From the NCBI GenBank assembly GCA_038116745.1, contig JAYODW010000001.1, forward strand, positions 124,001 to 188,000: DNA of 64,000 nt, written 5' to 3'. Of the stretch, positions 15,805 to 24,650 are shown in pieces. Position 1 is the first letter of the stretch. The number at the start of each line of letters is the position of its first letter. The notes below the pieces were generated by a model. The model had not been told where the DNA came from. It did no database searches and saw only the letters and a list, made by a program, of their open reading frames with translations. Source of the DNA: JAYODW01 sp038116745 (lineage in GTDB: Bacteria > Pseudomonadota > Gammaproteobacteria > Ga0077536). Both the position numbers and the translations under genes were made by a program.

Positions 15805-17025
15805 ATGACAGGCGTTGATGAGCATCTGTTGACAGGGATCCGCGTGCTGGATTTTACGCGCGCCCTTGCCGGGCCCTCCTGCACCCGGATGTTTGCCGAG
15901 ATGGGAGCCGAGGTCATCAAGCTTGAGGCGGCGCCGTCTGGCGATATGACCCGCGCCGTGTCGAAGATGCGTGGCGAGCGCAGCTTCTACTACGTGCAGC
16001 AGAACCTGAATAAAAAGAGCGTCTGCATCGATTTACGCACAGCGGACGGTATGGCGCTGGTGCGTGAGCTGGTGCCGCAGGTTGACGTTGTCGTAGAGAA
16101 CTTCCGTCCTGGTGTGATGGCGTCGATGGGGCTCGATTTCGAGGCGCTCAAGGGGCTGCGCGAGGACATCATCATGTGCTCGATTTCAGCCCTGGGGCAG
16201 AAGGGACCGCTAGCAGGAAAGCCCGGCTACGACTTCATCGCCCAGGCCTATGCCGGCGTGACCTCCATGATTGGCGAGCGCGATGAACCGCCGTATATCC
16301 CGCTGCTCGGTCTCGGCGATGTCAGCACCGGCGTGCATGCGGCGTTCGCCGTTGCGGCGGCCCTGCTGCACCGTCACCGTACCGGACGCGGACAGCATCT
16401 CGATATCGCACTTCTGGACTGTTACTACCACTACCACGAGGTCAATGTGCATCAGTACAGCGCCAGCGGTGGGGAGATCAAGCCCATGCGCAGCGGGCGC
16501 CACATGGGTTATGTGTGCCCTGCCGGGGTCTACCGCGGCCCGGGAGGCGACATCATGCTGATGGGCTTTCTCCATCACTGGCCGGATCTCTGCGCGGCGA
16601 TGGGGCGCGAGGATCTGATTACCGCCGAAGGCTGGTCGACAGACCAGGAGCGGCTGGCGCATGTCGATGAGGTGATCGCGCTCATCGAAGCCTGGTTCAT
16701 GAGCTTTACGGATGTGGATAGCGCGATCGCAAAGCTCGAAGAGCATGGAGTGCCCTGCGCGCCGATTCTCAGTGTGGAGCAGACGGTCAATCATCCTCAC
16801 CTGATAGAGCGGGGCACGGTGCGGCCGATTGAGGACCCGATCGCAGGTTCACTCAAGATACCGGGGATGCCGATCAAGACGTCGGATTACCCCAGCGATG
16901 CGGACTACGTGGCGCCGACGCTGGGACAACACAACCGGGATGTGCTGACCGGGTTGCTCGGTAAGACTGAAGACGAGGTCAATGCGCTTGCGGCGGCGGG
17001 TGTACTCCAGTCAGGGCCCAACTGA
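15805..17025 (+). CDS. CaiB/BaiF (class III) CoA-transferase
   Basis: The 406-residue enzyme transfers CoA between carboxylic acids. It starts at the ATG behind AGGGGGAGCAGGAA, not at the open frame's first codon at 15742. The N-terminus GIRVLDFTRALAGPSCTRMF and IKLEAAPSGDMTR are family signatures. Asp172 in LLGLGDVSTGVHAAF is the predicted catalytic aspartate that carries the acyl group. The C-terminus LGQHNRDVLTGLLG is typical. It precedes an acyl-CoA dehydrogenase and a second CoA-transferase, suggesting activation and oxidation of one carboxylic acid. Substrate unknown. Confidence 0.9.
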   Translation: MTGVDEHLLTGIRVLDFTRALAGPSCTRMFAEMGAEVIKLEAAPSGDMTRAVSKMRGERSFYYVQQNLNKKSVCIDLRTADGMALVRELVPQVDVVVENFRPGVMASMGLDFEALKGLREDIIMCSISALGQKGPLAGKPGYDFIAQAYAGVTSMIGERDEPPYIPLLGLGDVSTGVHAAFAVAAALLHRHRTGRGQHLDIALLDCYYHYHEVNVHQYSASGGEIKPMRSGRHMGYVCPAGVYRGPGGDIMLMGFLHHWPDLCAAMGREDLITAEGWSTDQERLAHVDEVIALIEAWFMSFTDVDSAIAKLEEHGVPCAPILSVEQTVNHPHLIERGTVRPIEDPIAGSLKIPGMPIKTSDYPSDADYVAPTLGQHNRDVLTGLLGKTEDEVNALAAAGVLQSGPN

Positions 17026-17071
17026 GCCCGAATCATGCCGCTGAAGGCGGCCCTTTCAGGAGAGCGATTGC

Positions 17072-18256
17072 ATGGCACAGACGGACGTCGACAGCGAGGG
17101 GTTGCTGACACCTGAACGGATCCTCATCCGCGAGAGCGCGCGTGATTTCACGCTGAACGAAGTGCTTCCGGTTGCGAACCGGCTCGACCCTGTGGAGGGT
17201 GAGATTCCTCTCGAGCTGCGCGCCAAGCTGGCAGATATGGGTTACTTCGGGATCCGTATACCAGAGCAGTACGGCGGCAGCGGGCTGGGTTGCTTCGAGT
17301 ACTGCCTGGTCGCCGAGCAGCTCGCGCGGGGCTGGATGAGCGTGGCCAGCATCATGGCCCGCGGCAACGGCACCTTGACCATGGATCTCCTGGATGCTGA
17401 GCAGAAAGCCCGCCTGCTGCCGCGAGTGGTTACCGGGGACTATCTCGGGGCGATGTCGCTATCCGAGCCGGACACAGGCTCAGATCTGGCTTCTATCGCG
17501 TGTCGAGCTGAGCGCGAGGGCGATGGCTGGAAGATCACGGGGAACAAATACTGGTGCACCTTTGCCGACGGGGCGGATTACATCGTGCTGTTCGCGCGAA
17601 CCGGGCGACCCGATCCGGAGCGGCCTCACTTAGGGATCTCGGCGTTTCTGATCGATAAGCCCCGTGGCGAGCTCCCGGCCGGCGTGCAGGGTAATCCTAT
17701 CCCCAAAATCGGCTATTTCGGCTGGAAAACCTGGGAGCTTGCCTTCGACGGCGTGCGTCTGCCCGGCACCGCGCTGATTGGTGAGGAGGGCAAGGCGTTC
17801 TATGCACTGGCCAAGGGGCTCGACGAAGCGCGGGCGCACACCGCAGCACGCTCGATCGGTCTGGCCCAGGGTGCGCTGGAGGACGCGATCAACTACGCGC
17901 ATCAACGCACGCAGTTCGGACGCCCTATCGCTGCGTTTCAGGATCTGCGCTTCAAGGTTGCGCGCATGGCGAGCGAGATCGAAGCTGCGCGACAGCTGCT
18001 GTACTTCGTCTGTGACCGGATCGATCGCGGCGGTCGGTGCGACAAGGAGGCCTCCATGGTCAAGTACTTTGCCAGCGAAATGGCCGAGCGCGTGACTTCG
18101 GATGCCCTGCAGATCCTGGGCGGCGCCGGCTACACCCGTCTGCATGCGGTTGAACGCTACTGGCGCGACGCACGGCTGACGAAGATTTTTGAGGGCACCT
18201 CGGAAGTACAGCTGCGCATCATCTCCGATCATCTGCTGGGGCGCGAAGGCCGGTGA
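17072..18256 (+). CDS. Acyl-CoA dehydrogenase
   Basis: This 394-residue FAD enzyme introduces an alpha,beta double bond into an acyl-CoA. It has the three-domain layout: an N-terminal helical domain (MGYFGIRIPEQYGGSGLG), the beta domain with AMSLSEPDTGSDLA and WKITGNKYWCTFAD, and a C-terminal helical domain (RTQFGRPIAAFQDLRFKVA). The catalytic base is the Glu of KIFEGTSEVQ near the end. It lies between two CoA-transferases, and its last 4 nt overlap the start of the second. The electron-transfer flavoprotein is not in the window. Confidence 0.92.
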   Translation: MAQTDVDSEGLLTPERILIRESARDFTLNEVLPVANRLDPVEGEIPLELRAKLADMGYFGIRIPEQYGGSGLGCFEYCLVAEQLARGWMSVASIMARGNGTLTMDLLDAEQKARLLPRVVTGDYLGAMSLSEPDTGSDLASIACRAEREGDGWKITGNKYWCTFADGADYIVLFARTGRPDPERPHLGISAFLIDKPRGELPAGVQGNPIPKIGYFGWKTWELAFDGVRLPGTALIGEEGKAFYALAKGLDEARAHTAARSIGLAQGALEDAINYAHQRTQFGRPIAAFQDLRFKVARMASEIEAARQLLYFVCDRIDRGGRCDKEASMVKYFASEMAERVTSDALQILGGAGYTRLHAVERYWRDARLTKIFEGTSEVQLRIISDHLLGREGR

Positions 18257-19464
18257 GTGCGCTTGATACCAATGGTGCGCTGGAAGGCATCGTGGTGCTC
18301 GATCTGACGCAGATGCTGGCTGGCCCGTTCTGCACGATGCTGCTGGCCGATCACGGCGCAGATGTGATCAAAATTGAGCCGCCGCAGGGCGATATTTCGC
18401 GCGCTTTCGGCCCCTTTCTGCCGGATGACACGGCGCGCGAGCACGGGGGATATTTTCACAGTATCAACCGCAACAAGCGCAGCGTAATGCTTGATTTGAA
18501 ACAGGCCGATGACCGGGAGACGCTGCTCGAGCTGGTGCGCGAGGCCGATGTGCTGGTCGAGAATTTCCGCGCGGGTGTGATGGAGCGCCTGGGTCTGAGC
18601 TACGAGTCTCTGGCTGTACTCAACCCGCGCCTGGTTTACGCCACTATCCGTGGTTTCGGCGATCAACGGAGCGGTGCCAGTCCGCATGCGGACTGGCCTG
18701 CTTTTGACATCGTCGCCCAGGCCATGTCGGGCTTCATGAGTATGACCGGACCGCGCGGCTTGCCGATGAAATCGGGACCTGGGATCGGCGATCTTGTTCC
18801 CGGGATCATGTGCGCCTTCGGCATCGTTGCAGCGGTGCGTCACGCGGAAAAAACGGGTCAGGGACAGTTTGTCGATGTGGCGATGTATGACGCCATGCTG
18901 GCGATCTGCGAGCGCAGCGTCTATCGCTGGGCATTTGCAGGTGATGTGTCGCAGCCGGAGGGCAACGATCACCCGCTCGTTAATCCATTCTCAATCTACC
19001 AGGCAGCCGATGGCTGGATGGCCATCGGCTGTCCGACACAGGCGCAGTGGTTGAAACTGCTGGAGGTGATAGGGCAGCCGGAACTGGCTGAGGACCCTCG
19101 TTTTGGCAGCAATGAGCAGCGGGTGGCGCATGCCGATGCTCTGCGCGAGATCATTACCAGCTGGACCTCGACCAGGACCAAGCGCGAGCTTGCGGAAAAG
19201 CTCGGTGGCCAGGTGCCGGCCGGACCGGTCAACGACATCACCGATGTCGTGGCCGATCCCCACATAGCTGCGCGCGGGATGCTGCCTCGAATTGAGATCC
19301 CGGGTCTCGGCCGCCAAGTGGCGATCACCGGGGTGCCCGTGCATCTCTCTGCGACGCCGGGTGGTGTGCGCACGGCCGGCCCCGGGCTGGGCCAGCACAA
19401 TACCGAGGTATTCGAGCAGTTCGGCATCACCCGCGTCTCTGACCTCGGGGAACGCATGGACTGA
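18253..19464 (+). CDS. CaiB/BaiF (class III) CoA-transferase
   Basis: This 403-residue paralogue of the upstream CoA-transferase starts at a GTG overlapping the acyl-CoA dehydrogenase stop (GTGA), so it is translationally coupled. Signatures are GIVVLDLTQMLAGPFCTMLL and IKIEPPQGDISRAFGP. The predicted catalytic Asp is in PGIGDLVPGIMCAF, followed by the family end GLGQHNTEVFEQFG. Two different CoA-transferases flanking one dehydrogenase suggest a step that loads CoA and one that recycles it between substrate and product. The acyl groups are not identifiable. Confidence 0.9.
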   Translation: MSALDTNGALEGIVVLDLTQMLAGPFCTMLLADHGADVIKIEPPQGDISRAFGPFLPDDTAREHGGYFHSINRNKRSVMLDLKQADDRETLLELVREADVLVENFRAGVMERLGLSYESLAVLNPRLVYATIRGFGDQRSGASPHADWPAFDIVAQAMSGFMSMTGPRGLPMKSGPGIGDLVPGIMCAFGIVAAVRHAEKTGQGQFVDVAMYDAMLAICERSVYRWAFAGDVSQPEGNDHPLVNPFSIYQAADGWMAIGCPTQAQWLKLLEVIGQPELAEDPRFGSNEQRVAHADALREIITSWTSTRTKRELAEKLGGQVPAGPVNDITDVVADPHIAARGMLPRIEIPGLGRQVAITGVPVHLSATPGGVRTAGPGLGQHNTEVFEQFGITRVSDLGERMD

Positions 19465-19541
19465 CCCTGGCGAGAACTCGCGCCCTTGCCGCCGGACCCT
19501 TAAGGTTGCGGCGACATCACAACTGGGACGAGGAGAGGGAT

Positions 19542-20048
19542 ATGGCCCTGGAACAGGCGGCGCTGGTCGCGGAGATTGTGTCGAGCACTGCGCTGGTGGT
19601 CTCGCTTATTTATGTCGCCGTGCAGGTGCGGCAGAGCAACATCGCCGCGCGGCTGAGCGCCACGCGCTCGCTGCAGTCATCGATTGCGAATCTGGAAGAG
19701 GCCTTCATTCGCGACCGTGATTTCGCGCGGCTCCTGAAAATGGGGCTGAGCGGGGACATCCGGCAGCTCGATGAAATCGATCGGATCCGACTGGCGTGCC
19801 ACTACCGCAACTCGTTCCGTGTGTATCAGGCGGCGCACTACCACTACCGCAAAGGCGCTCTGGATGAGTCAATCTGGCTGCCGGAACGCAAGTGCCTGGC
19901 GCAGATCCTGAAAGTGGATGCGGGGATGCGTGAGCACTTCGAGATTGAGAAAAACCTGCTCGATCGGGACTTCATCACGCTGTGCGAAGAACTGATGCGT
20001 GATTCGGATGAGGCGCCGTTTTCGTTTCAAAACGGCGCACGCAGCTGA
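19542..20048 (+). CDS. Hypothetical membrane-anchored protein
   Basis: The 168-residue protein starts at an ATG preceded by AGGAGAGGGA. Its N-terminus forms one transmembrane helix (LVAEIVSSTALVVSLIYVAV). A charged, helical cytoplasmic part follows (SIANLEEAFIRDRDFARLL, YRNSFRVYQAAHYHYRKGAL). Proteins of this shape are common, often-unnamed small membrane proteins in marine proteobacteria. I cannot assign a function. It closes the folD/CoA-transferase run, 77 nt after the second transferase. Confidence 0.72.
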   Translation: MALEQAALVAEIVSSTALVVSLIYVAVQVRQSNIAARLSATRSLQSSIANLEEAFIRDRDFARLLKMGLSGDIRQLDEIDRIRLACHYRNSFRVYQAAHYHYRKGALDESIWLPERKCLAQILKVDAGMREHFEIEKNLLDRDFITLCEELMRDSDEAPFSFQNGARS

Positions 20049-20398
20049 GCTCATACGTGCGGCCATCGTGCGGGGGCTCGGGTACAGCCGCTGGAGCGCT
20101 TGTGGCTGTCGCGACTTCAATTCTCACCAGGATTAATACCCGGGTCGCTGTTACAGGACGACGTGGCTGACGAGGTTCCCAGCGTCATAACTGACTGCAT
20201 CGCGAACTGCTCGTCGCGTCCCGTGCCAGCGGGTTTCGAGGCTTGCCACGCGGCCGCGGCGAACCCGCGCCTCCGCTGTTTGAAACACATGAAGGATTCA
20301 AGCTGGAAGGGACGGAACCAACGACGGGAGCGGTGGTCTATCGCCGCGCCGGGGTCGAATTGTTCGGTCCCACCCGTATCCTTATGCAGGAGAAACTG
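20049..20398. other. Gene-free stretch with a possible decayed fragment
   Basis: No intact gene is seen. At about 20113-20152 the sequence contains GGATTAATACCCGGGTCGCT, similar to GGATTAACCGGGTCGCT near 20778-20796 inside the decayed membrane-protein gene downstream. This may be an older remnant of the same gene. The last part is an open frame that runs into that pseudogene but looks like no known protein. Confidence 0.35.
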
Positions 20399-20901
20399 AT
20401 GCCCGAGACTGTTCGAAAAGTGGCAGAGATCAATTTGGCTTTCTGGCTGATGAAAATCTGTGCGACGACCTTGGGAGAGACCGCAGGCGACCTGGTCTCC
20501 ATGACTTTGAGTCTCGGTTACGGCCTCAGCACGGTGCTGCTCATGGGTCTGTTCTTGTTGTCATTACGCTCTGGTATCTGGTGGAGGGAAGCCTGGCGGT
20601 GAGTCGAATTGCGACGCGGCGCGCGGAGGCGTTCTACTGGAGCGCGATTCTTTTTTCCAACACCCTCGGGACCGCGGCCGGTGATTATCTGGCCGACGAT
20701 TCGGGTCTGGGATTCCTGGCCAGCGCGACGTTAATTGCTGCGGCGATCATGGCTCTGGCTGGCGCGCGCTACTTCACCCGGATTAACCGGGTCGCTCTGT
20801 TCTGGCTCGCTTTTGTGCTGACGCGCCCGTTTGGTGCGACCTTCGGTGATCTCCTGACCAAGCCGTCGGTGGAGGGCGGTCTGCGGGCCGGAAGATCCTG
20901 A
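20399..20901 (+). pseudogene. COG4705-type repeat membrane protein, deleted and frameshifted
   Basis: The family has four repeated two-helix units, each with a T-x-G-x-x-x-x-D signature, in about 250 residues. Here unit 1 is present (TTLGETAGDLVSMTLSLGYG) from an ATG with CAGGAG upstream. The frame then runs into a stop at 20602. The sequence resumes in another frame with LWYLVEGSLAVSRIATRRAE, unit 3 (NTLGTAAGDYLADDSGLGF) and unit 4 (LTRPFGATFGDLLTK). Unit 2 is missing, so an out-of-frame deletion of roughly 150-200 bp is inferred. The C-terminus also looks cut short at EGGLRAGRS. Confidence 0.75.
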
Positions 20902-21145
20902 TTTTCGGGTGATCTCGCCGCGTACGGAATCTCTGCTTTACAGACATGGGCCAATCTTCCAGCGTTCCGGCCCTCGTTTCTTGGCCGCGGAACGCGGAAT
21001 ACGTTGTGGTAGTCTGCGGCGCCTGTCGCCCGGCGGCAGCGGGGTGGTACCTATGGTGCTGGATGCCCGTATGCGTCGCGACCGACCTGTTAACCCTTCG
21101 CCGGCAGATCGCTCTGTTCGGAACATCGGCAAGAGGAGTGTTCTC

Positions 21146-21793
21146 ATGCTCAAACTTGGTGGATTCCCCGTCAGCAACTACTACAACATGGTCAAATTCG
21201 CCCTGCTGGAAAAGGGCATCGAGTTCGAGGCGGTCAACGCCATGCCCAGCCAGGAGGCGGACCATACGTCACGAAGCCCGATGGGCAAGGTGCCGTATCT
21301 GGAAACGGACTCAGGTTTCCTGACCGAGACCAATGTGATCCTCGCCTATCTCGAGACGGTCGCTCCGGGATCGCCCTTATTGCCGTCGGACCCGTTCGCA
21401 GCGGCGAAGGTGTGGGAGCTGTGCAAGGTGATGGAGCTTTATATTGAGCTGCAGGGGCGGCGCCATTACGGCGAGATCTTTTTCGGTGGGGAGCGCAACG
21501 AGGCCGCCGTGGCCGAAGTGCGCCCGGTGATGGAGAACGGCCTGCGCGCTGTGCGACAGCTGGCCAGCTGCCAGCCTTTCCTGTGTGGCGATTTCGGCAT
21601 GGCGGATATTGTTGCGGTCCACAGCTTTATCTACGCCGCGCCTGTCTGTCAGGCGGTCTACGGCTGGGACATCGTGGCCGAAGTGCCGGGCCTCAAAGCT
21701 GCAATCGATGCGGCGAATGCGCGTCCTGCCGGAGCGACGGTGATGGCCGACCAGCAGGCTGCATTGCAGGCCATGATGGGTGGCAACGGCTGA
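21146..21793 (+). CDS. Glutathione S-transferase family protein
   Basis: The 215-residue protein starts at ATG 21146 behind AAGAGGAGTG, not at the frame's first codon at 20909. The N-terminal thioredoxin-like domain reads FPVSNYYNMVKFALLEKGI, then SPMGKVPYLET with the conserved cis-proline, and FLTETNVILAYLE for glutathione gamma-Glu binding. The C-terminal helical domain includes FLCGDFGMADI. The usual catalytic Ser/Cys position near residue 10 holds Ser-Asn-Tyr, so Ser10 is the candidate. It may take part in aromatic or electrophile detoxification with the genes that follow. Confidence 0.87.
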   Translation: MLKLGGFPVSNYYNMVKFALLEKGIEFEAVNAMPSQEADHTSRSPMGKVPYLETDSGFLTETNVILAYLETVAPGSPLLPSDPFAAAKVWELCKVMELYIELQGRRHYGEIFFGGERNEAAVAEVRPVMENGLRAVRQLASCQPFLCGDFGMADIVAVHSFIYAAPVCQAVYGWDIVAEVPGLKAAIDAANARPAGATVMADQQAALQAMMGGNG

Positions 21794-21849
21794 ACTGAGC
21801 CTCAACTGATCGAGCCGATGGATGCGCGCGGTATGCGGAGGGAAAAACT

Positions 21850-22251
21850 ATGAGCGGTGCAGTGATCCTGCCGGTTGAGGCGATCCGGGAGCGGCTCAAT
21901 ACCGATCCGGAATTCGTTCTGGCGGCCCGGTTCTGGTACGGGGATGTGCGATTCAGCGTGGGCCAGGATGTTTATTTCATGCGCATCGAAAACGGTCAGG
22001 TGGCGCGCTTCCATGCGGGCACCGAGGGGTTCGATCCGTACGACGTACACATCGGTGGCAGTGCTGAGGTCTGGGCGCAGATGCTGGCGGAAAAACCGCT
22101 GCCCTTCTACCACGACTGGTTCGCCGCCTCGTTCCACCATGATTTCGAGGTCAGTGGTGACCTCGGCACGGCCTACGCCTACTACTACGCGATCCGGCGG
22201 ATGCACGCGGTATTCGGTGAGTGCGTGCGCGAACGCGCCCGCGCGGCCTAG
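21850..22251 (+). CDS. Small SCP2-like hypothetical protein
   Basis: I cannot name this 133-residue protein. Its middle, VYFMRIENGQVARFHAG then YDVHIGGSAEVWAQMLA, follows the strand-helix rhythm of sterol-carrier-protein-2-like domains, where a short polar strand is followed by xGSxexW. The C-terminal part is aromatic-rich (YHDWFAASFHHDFE, AYAYYYAIRRMH). It ends 10 nt before the alpha/beta hydrolase gene, so the two are likely co-translated and may share a hydrophobic substrate. Confidence 0.68.
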   Translation: MSGAVILPVEAIRERLNTDPEFVLAARFWYGDVRFSVGQDVYFMRIENGQVARFHAGTEGFDPYDVHIGGSAEVWAQMLAEKPLPFYHDWFAASFHHDFEVSGDLGTAYAYYYAIRRMHAVFGECVRERARAA

Positions 22252-22261
22252 GAGAACAGGT

Positions 22262-23125
22262 ATGGCACGTTATTCCGACATTACCGGACGCTACATCTAC
22301 CTCGATCTCGACGGTCTTGAGTACCGTGTCTACTTCGAGGAAGCCGGGCAGGGGATCCCATTAGTCTGCCAGCACACGGCTGGCTCTGATGGTCGGCAGT
22401 ACCGACATCTGCTTGAAGATCCTGATATCACTGCCCGTTTCCGCGTCATCTCCGCTGATCTCCCGTACCACGGTAAGTCGCTGCCCCCGGATGGGAAGCG
22501 TTACTGGGAAGAAGAGTATCGACTGACGCAGCAGTTCTTCATGAACTACTGGGTCCGGTTGGTGAACGCGCTGGAGCTGGATCACCCGGTTTACATGGGC
22601 TGTTCCATGGGCGGACACCTGGCGGCCGATCTGGCGCTGCATCACGCCGAGACCTTTCGCGCCTGTATCGGGCTGGAAGCGTCCATGTGGAGCGGGGGCT
22701 TTGATCGGTTGTGGCAGCAGTGGTGGCGACATCCGCGCCTCTCGAACGATGCGAAGCCCTCAATGATGCTGTCTTTGTGTTCGCCCAATGCCCCGGAGCA
22801 GCGGGTGCGCGAAACCGTCTGGACCTATAGTCAGGGTGCACCGCCGGTCTTTTCCGGCGATCTGAACTACTACGGTCTGGAGCACGACCTGCGTGAGACT
22901 GCAGGGCAGATAGATACCTCCAAATGCATGCTCTATGTCCTGAGCGGTGACTACGACTGGTCGGCCTACCCCGAAGCCTGCCAGGCGCTGGCCGACGCTG
23001 TTGATGGCGCGCAGTACACCCTGATGAAGGGCATGGGACATTTTCCAATGTCGGAGGATCCGGCCCAGTTCAAGCAGTACCTGCTGCCCGTGCTTGCAGA
23101 TATCGAGGCGCGGTCCAGCGTCTGA
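22262..23125 (+). CDS. Alpha/beta hydrolase
   Basis: The 287-residue protein starts at ATG 22262 after GGAGAACAGGT. It has the alpha/beta-hydrolase core: ADLPYHGKS, nucleophile Ser115 in YMGCSMGGHLA, an acid at Asp230 or Asp232 in LSGDYDWSAY and His260 in KGMGHFPMSEDP. No signal peptide is present. The oxyanion loop, usually HG, is QHTAGSDGRQ, a pattern seen in C-C-bond and ester hydrolases of aromatic or terpenoid catabolism. It follows the small SCP2-like gene by 10 nt and precedes the DUF1329 gene. Confidence 0.87.
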   Translation: MARYSDITGRYIYLDLDGLEYRVYFEEAGQGIPLVCQHTAGSDGRQYRHLLEDPDITARFRVISADLPYHGKSLPPDGKRYWEEEYRLTQQFFMNYWVRLVNALELDHPVYMGCSMGGHLAADLALHHAETFRACIGLEASMWSGGFDRLWQQWWRHPRLSNDAKPSMMLSLCSPNAPEQRVRETVWTYSQGAPPVFSGDLNYYGLEHDLRETAGQIDTSKCMLYVLSGDYDWSAYPEACQALADAVDGAQYTLMKGMGHFPMSEDPAQFKQYLLPVLADIEARSSV

Positions 23126-23277
23126 GCTGAGTCGGGACTCTGACGCCTCGCGGATCTCGCGGGTTAGCCGGCGCCGCGAGCTGCGATGTGGCCTCGAAGG
23201 AGCGGATTTCTGGTGCGGTTGCGCCGTTTTCGGGATCTCCCGGTGGGTCGGTATCGACTGATGAGAAGGAACTTAAA

Positions 23278-24603
23278 GTGAGAAAAATACAGGAGACAGG
23301 TCGTCTGCTGCCGTTTCTGCTGGCAATGTCGGCAATAACGAATCCAGCTGTCGCAGAGGTGACGCGCGCGGACATCGATGCCTGGATAGCGGCGCCGACT
23401 GAAGGAGCGCTGCCGCAGCCGGGTGCGGTTATTGACGCGGCTTCTCTTGACCAGCTTTGGGGTCTGCTGCCACCTGGGTACATAGACGAATTCAACGTTG
23501 CGGGCGTCGCGTTGACCATTCAGGCGCCGGAAAGTTACCCGGGGCATCCGGCTTTCGCGGCGGCGACAGCGCAATACGCTGGCCAGTCCCGGATAGGCAC
23601 TGGCGGCGAGCTCGAAAACTACACGGCAGGCAGGCCCTTTTCAGATGAGCAGATCGCCGGCGCCTCTCCGGAGCAGGCTGGGCTCATGGTTGCCTGGAAC
23701 CAGATCAACCGATGGCAGTACACCGGTTACCAGGTGAGCGAGCTGAGCATGAGCTATCTCGCGGACAGCGGCACGGGCGAACAGCCTCGCGCTGAATGGG
23801 GGCTGGTCGGCGGAGGAACCGTCTCGCGGAGACTGACGCAGCGGTTTCACCGCGTCTATCTCAACTACCTGGCCTGGTTGCCTGAAGACAGCTACCGCTT
23901 CGACGTCCCTGATGCAGAGCGGCGTTTCTACAAGGACTACATTGAGTTCGTTTCTCCGTTCGATGTTGCCGGCACGAAGTTCGTGGTCGAACGCTCGCTC
24001 GATCCGCATGAAGACGACCAGGTGAATACTTACCTGCCGACCGAGCGTCGTGTGCGCCGCTTCTCTGCGAAAGAACGGGCGGACAGCTTTATGGGGTCGG
24101 ATGTGACCCTCGACGATTTTGACGGCTTTGCCGGGCGCGTGCTGGACTACCGCTGGCGCTACCTGGGCCGTCGCGAGGTGCTCGACAACCTCGACGTTGC
24201 GGCGCCGCTCGTGCTTTACGGCGGTCCCCGCAGCCGCGCGCTGATCGATCGCTGGCAGGTTCGCGATTGTCATGTCGTCGAACTGGTGTCGACCTGGGAT
24301 GGTCATCCCTATAAGTCCCGCGTGCTCTTCGTCGACCGTGAAACCTATGATGTGGCCCTGGCGCTTGCGTTCGATCACCGGGACCGGTTGTGGAAGGTCT
24401 TTGATCCGATCTATCGGCAGACACGCGGCGTAGGTCACGACGCAAACGCGACGGTGTCGAGCTGGCGTGGGCAGGTCAACATTACGCTGTCGGGCGACAC
24501 CGCGACGGTGGTCCACGCCCTGACCGACACGACCCATCCGGATATGAAACCTTCTGCAATAAAACGGATATTCAGCGTGTCGAGTCTCACCAGCGGTAAA
24601 TGA
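23278..24603 (+). CDS. DUF1329-family exported protein
   Basis: The 441-residue protein starts at GTG 23278, with AAGGA 9 nt upstream. A signal peptide (RLLPFLLAMSAITNPAVA) is cut near residue 26. The mature protein matches DUF1329 proteins: a lipoprotein-localisation-like beta-sheet body with ERSLDPHEDDQVNTYLPTER, RVRRFSAKERADSFMGSD and DFDGFAGRVLDYRW. Family members in Pseudomonas relatives co-occur with DUF1302 outer-membrane proteins and hydrophobic-substrate catabolism. Here it sits directly ahead of an acyl-CoA ligase. A role in envelope handling of a hydrophobic substrate is inference. Confidence 0.85.
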   Translation: MRKIQETGRLLPFLLAMSAITNPAVAEVTRADIDAWIAAPTEGALPQPGAVIDAASLDQLWGLLPPGYIDEFNVAGVALTIQAPESYPGHPAFAAATAQYAGQSRIGTGGELENYTAGRPFSDEQIAGASPEQAGLMVAWNQINRWQYTGYQVSELSMSYLADSGTGEQPRAEWGLVGGGTVSRRLTQRFHRVYLNYLAWLPEDSYRFDVPDAERRFYKDYIEFVSPFDVAGTKFVVERSLDPHEDDQVNTYLPTERRVRRFSAKERADSFMGSDVTLDDFDGFAGRVLDYRWRYLGRREVLDNLDVAAPLVLYGGPRSRALIDRWQVRDCHVVELVSTWDGHPYKSRVLFVDRETYDVALALAFDHRDRLWKVFDPIYRQTRGVGHDANATVSSWRGQVNITLSGDTATVVHALTDTTHPDMKPSAIKRIFSVSSLTSGK

Positions 24604-24650
24604 CCGTTCACGCCTGCCCGAATCACTCCTGACCGCCTCGGAGGTCCCCG

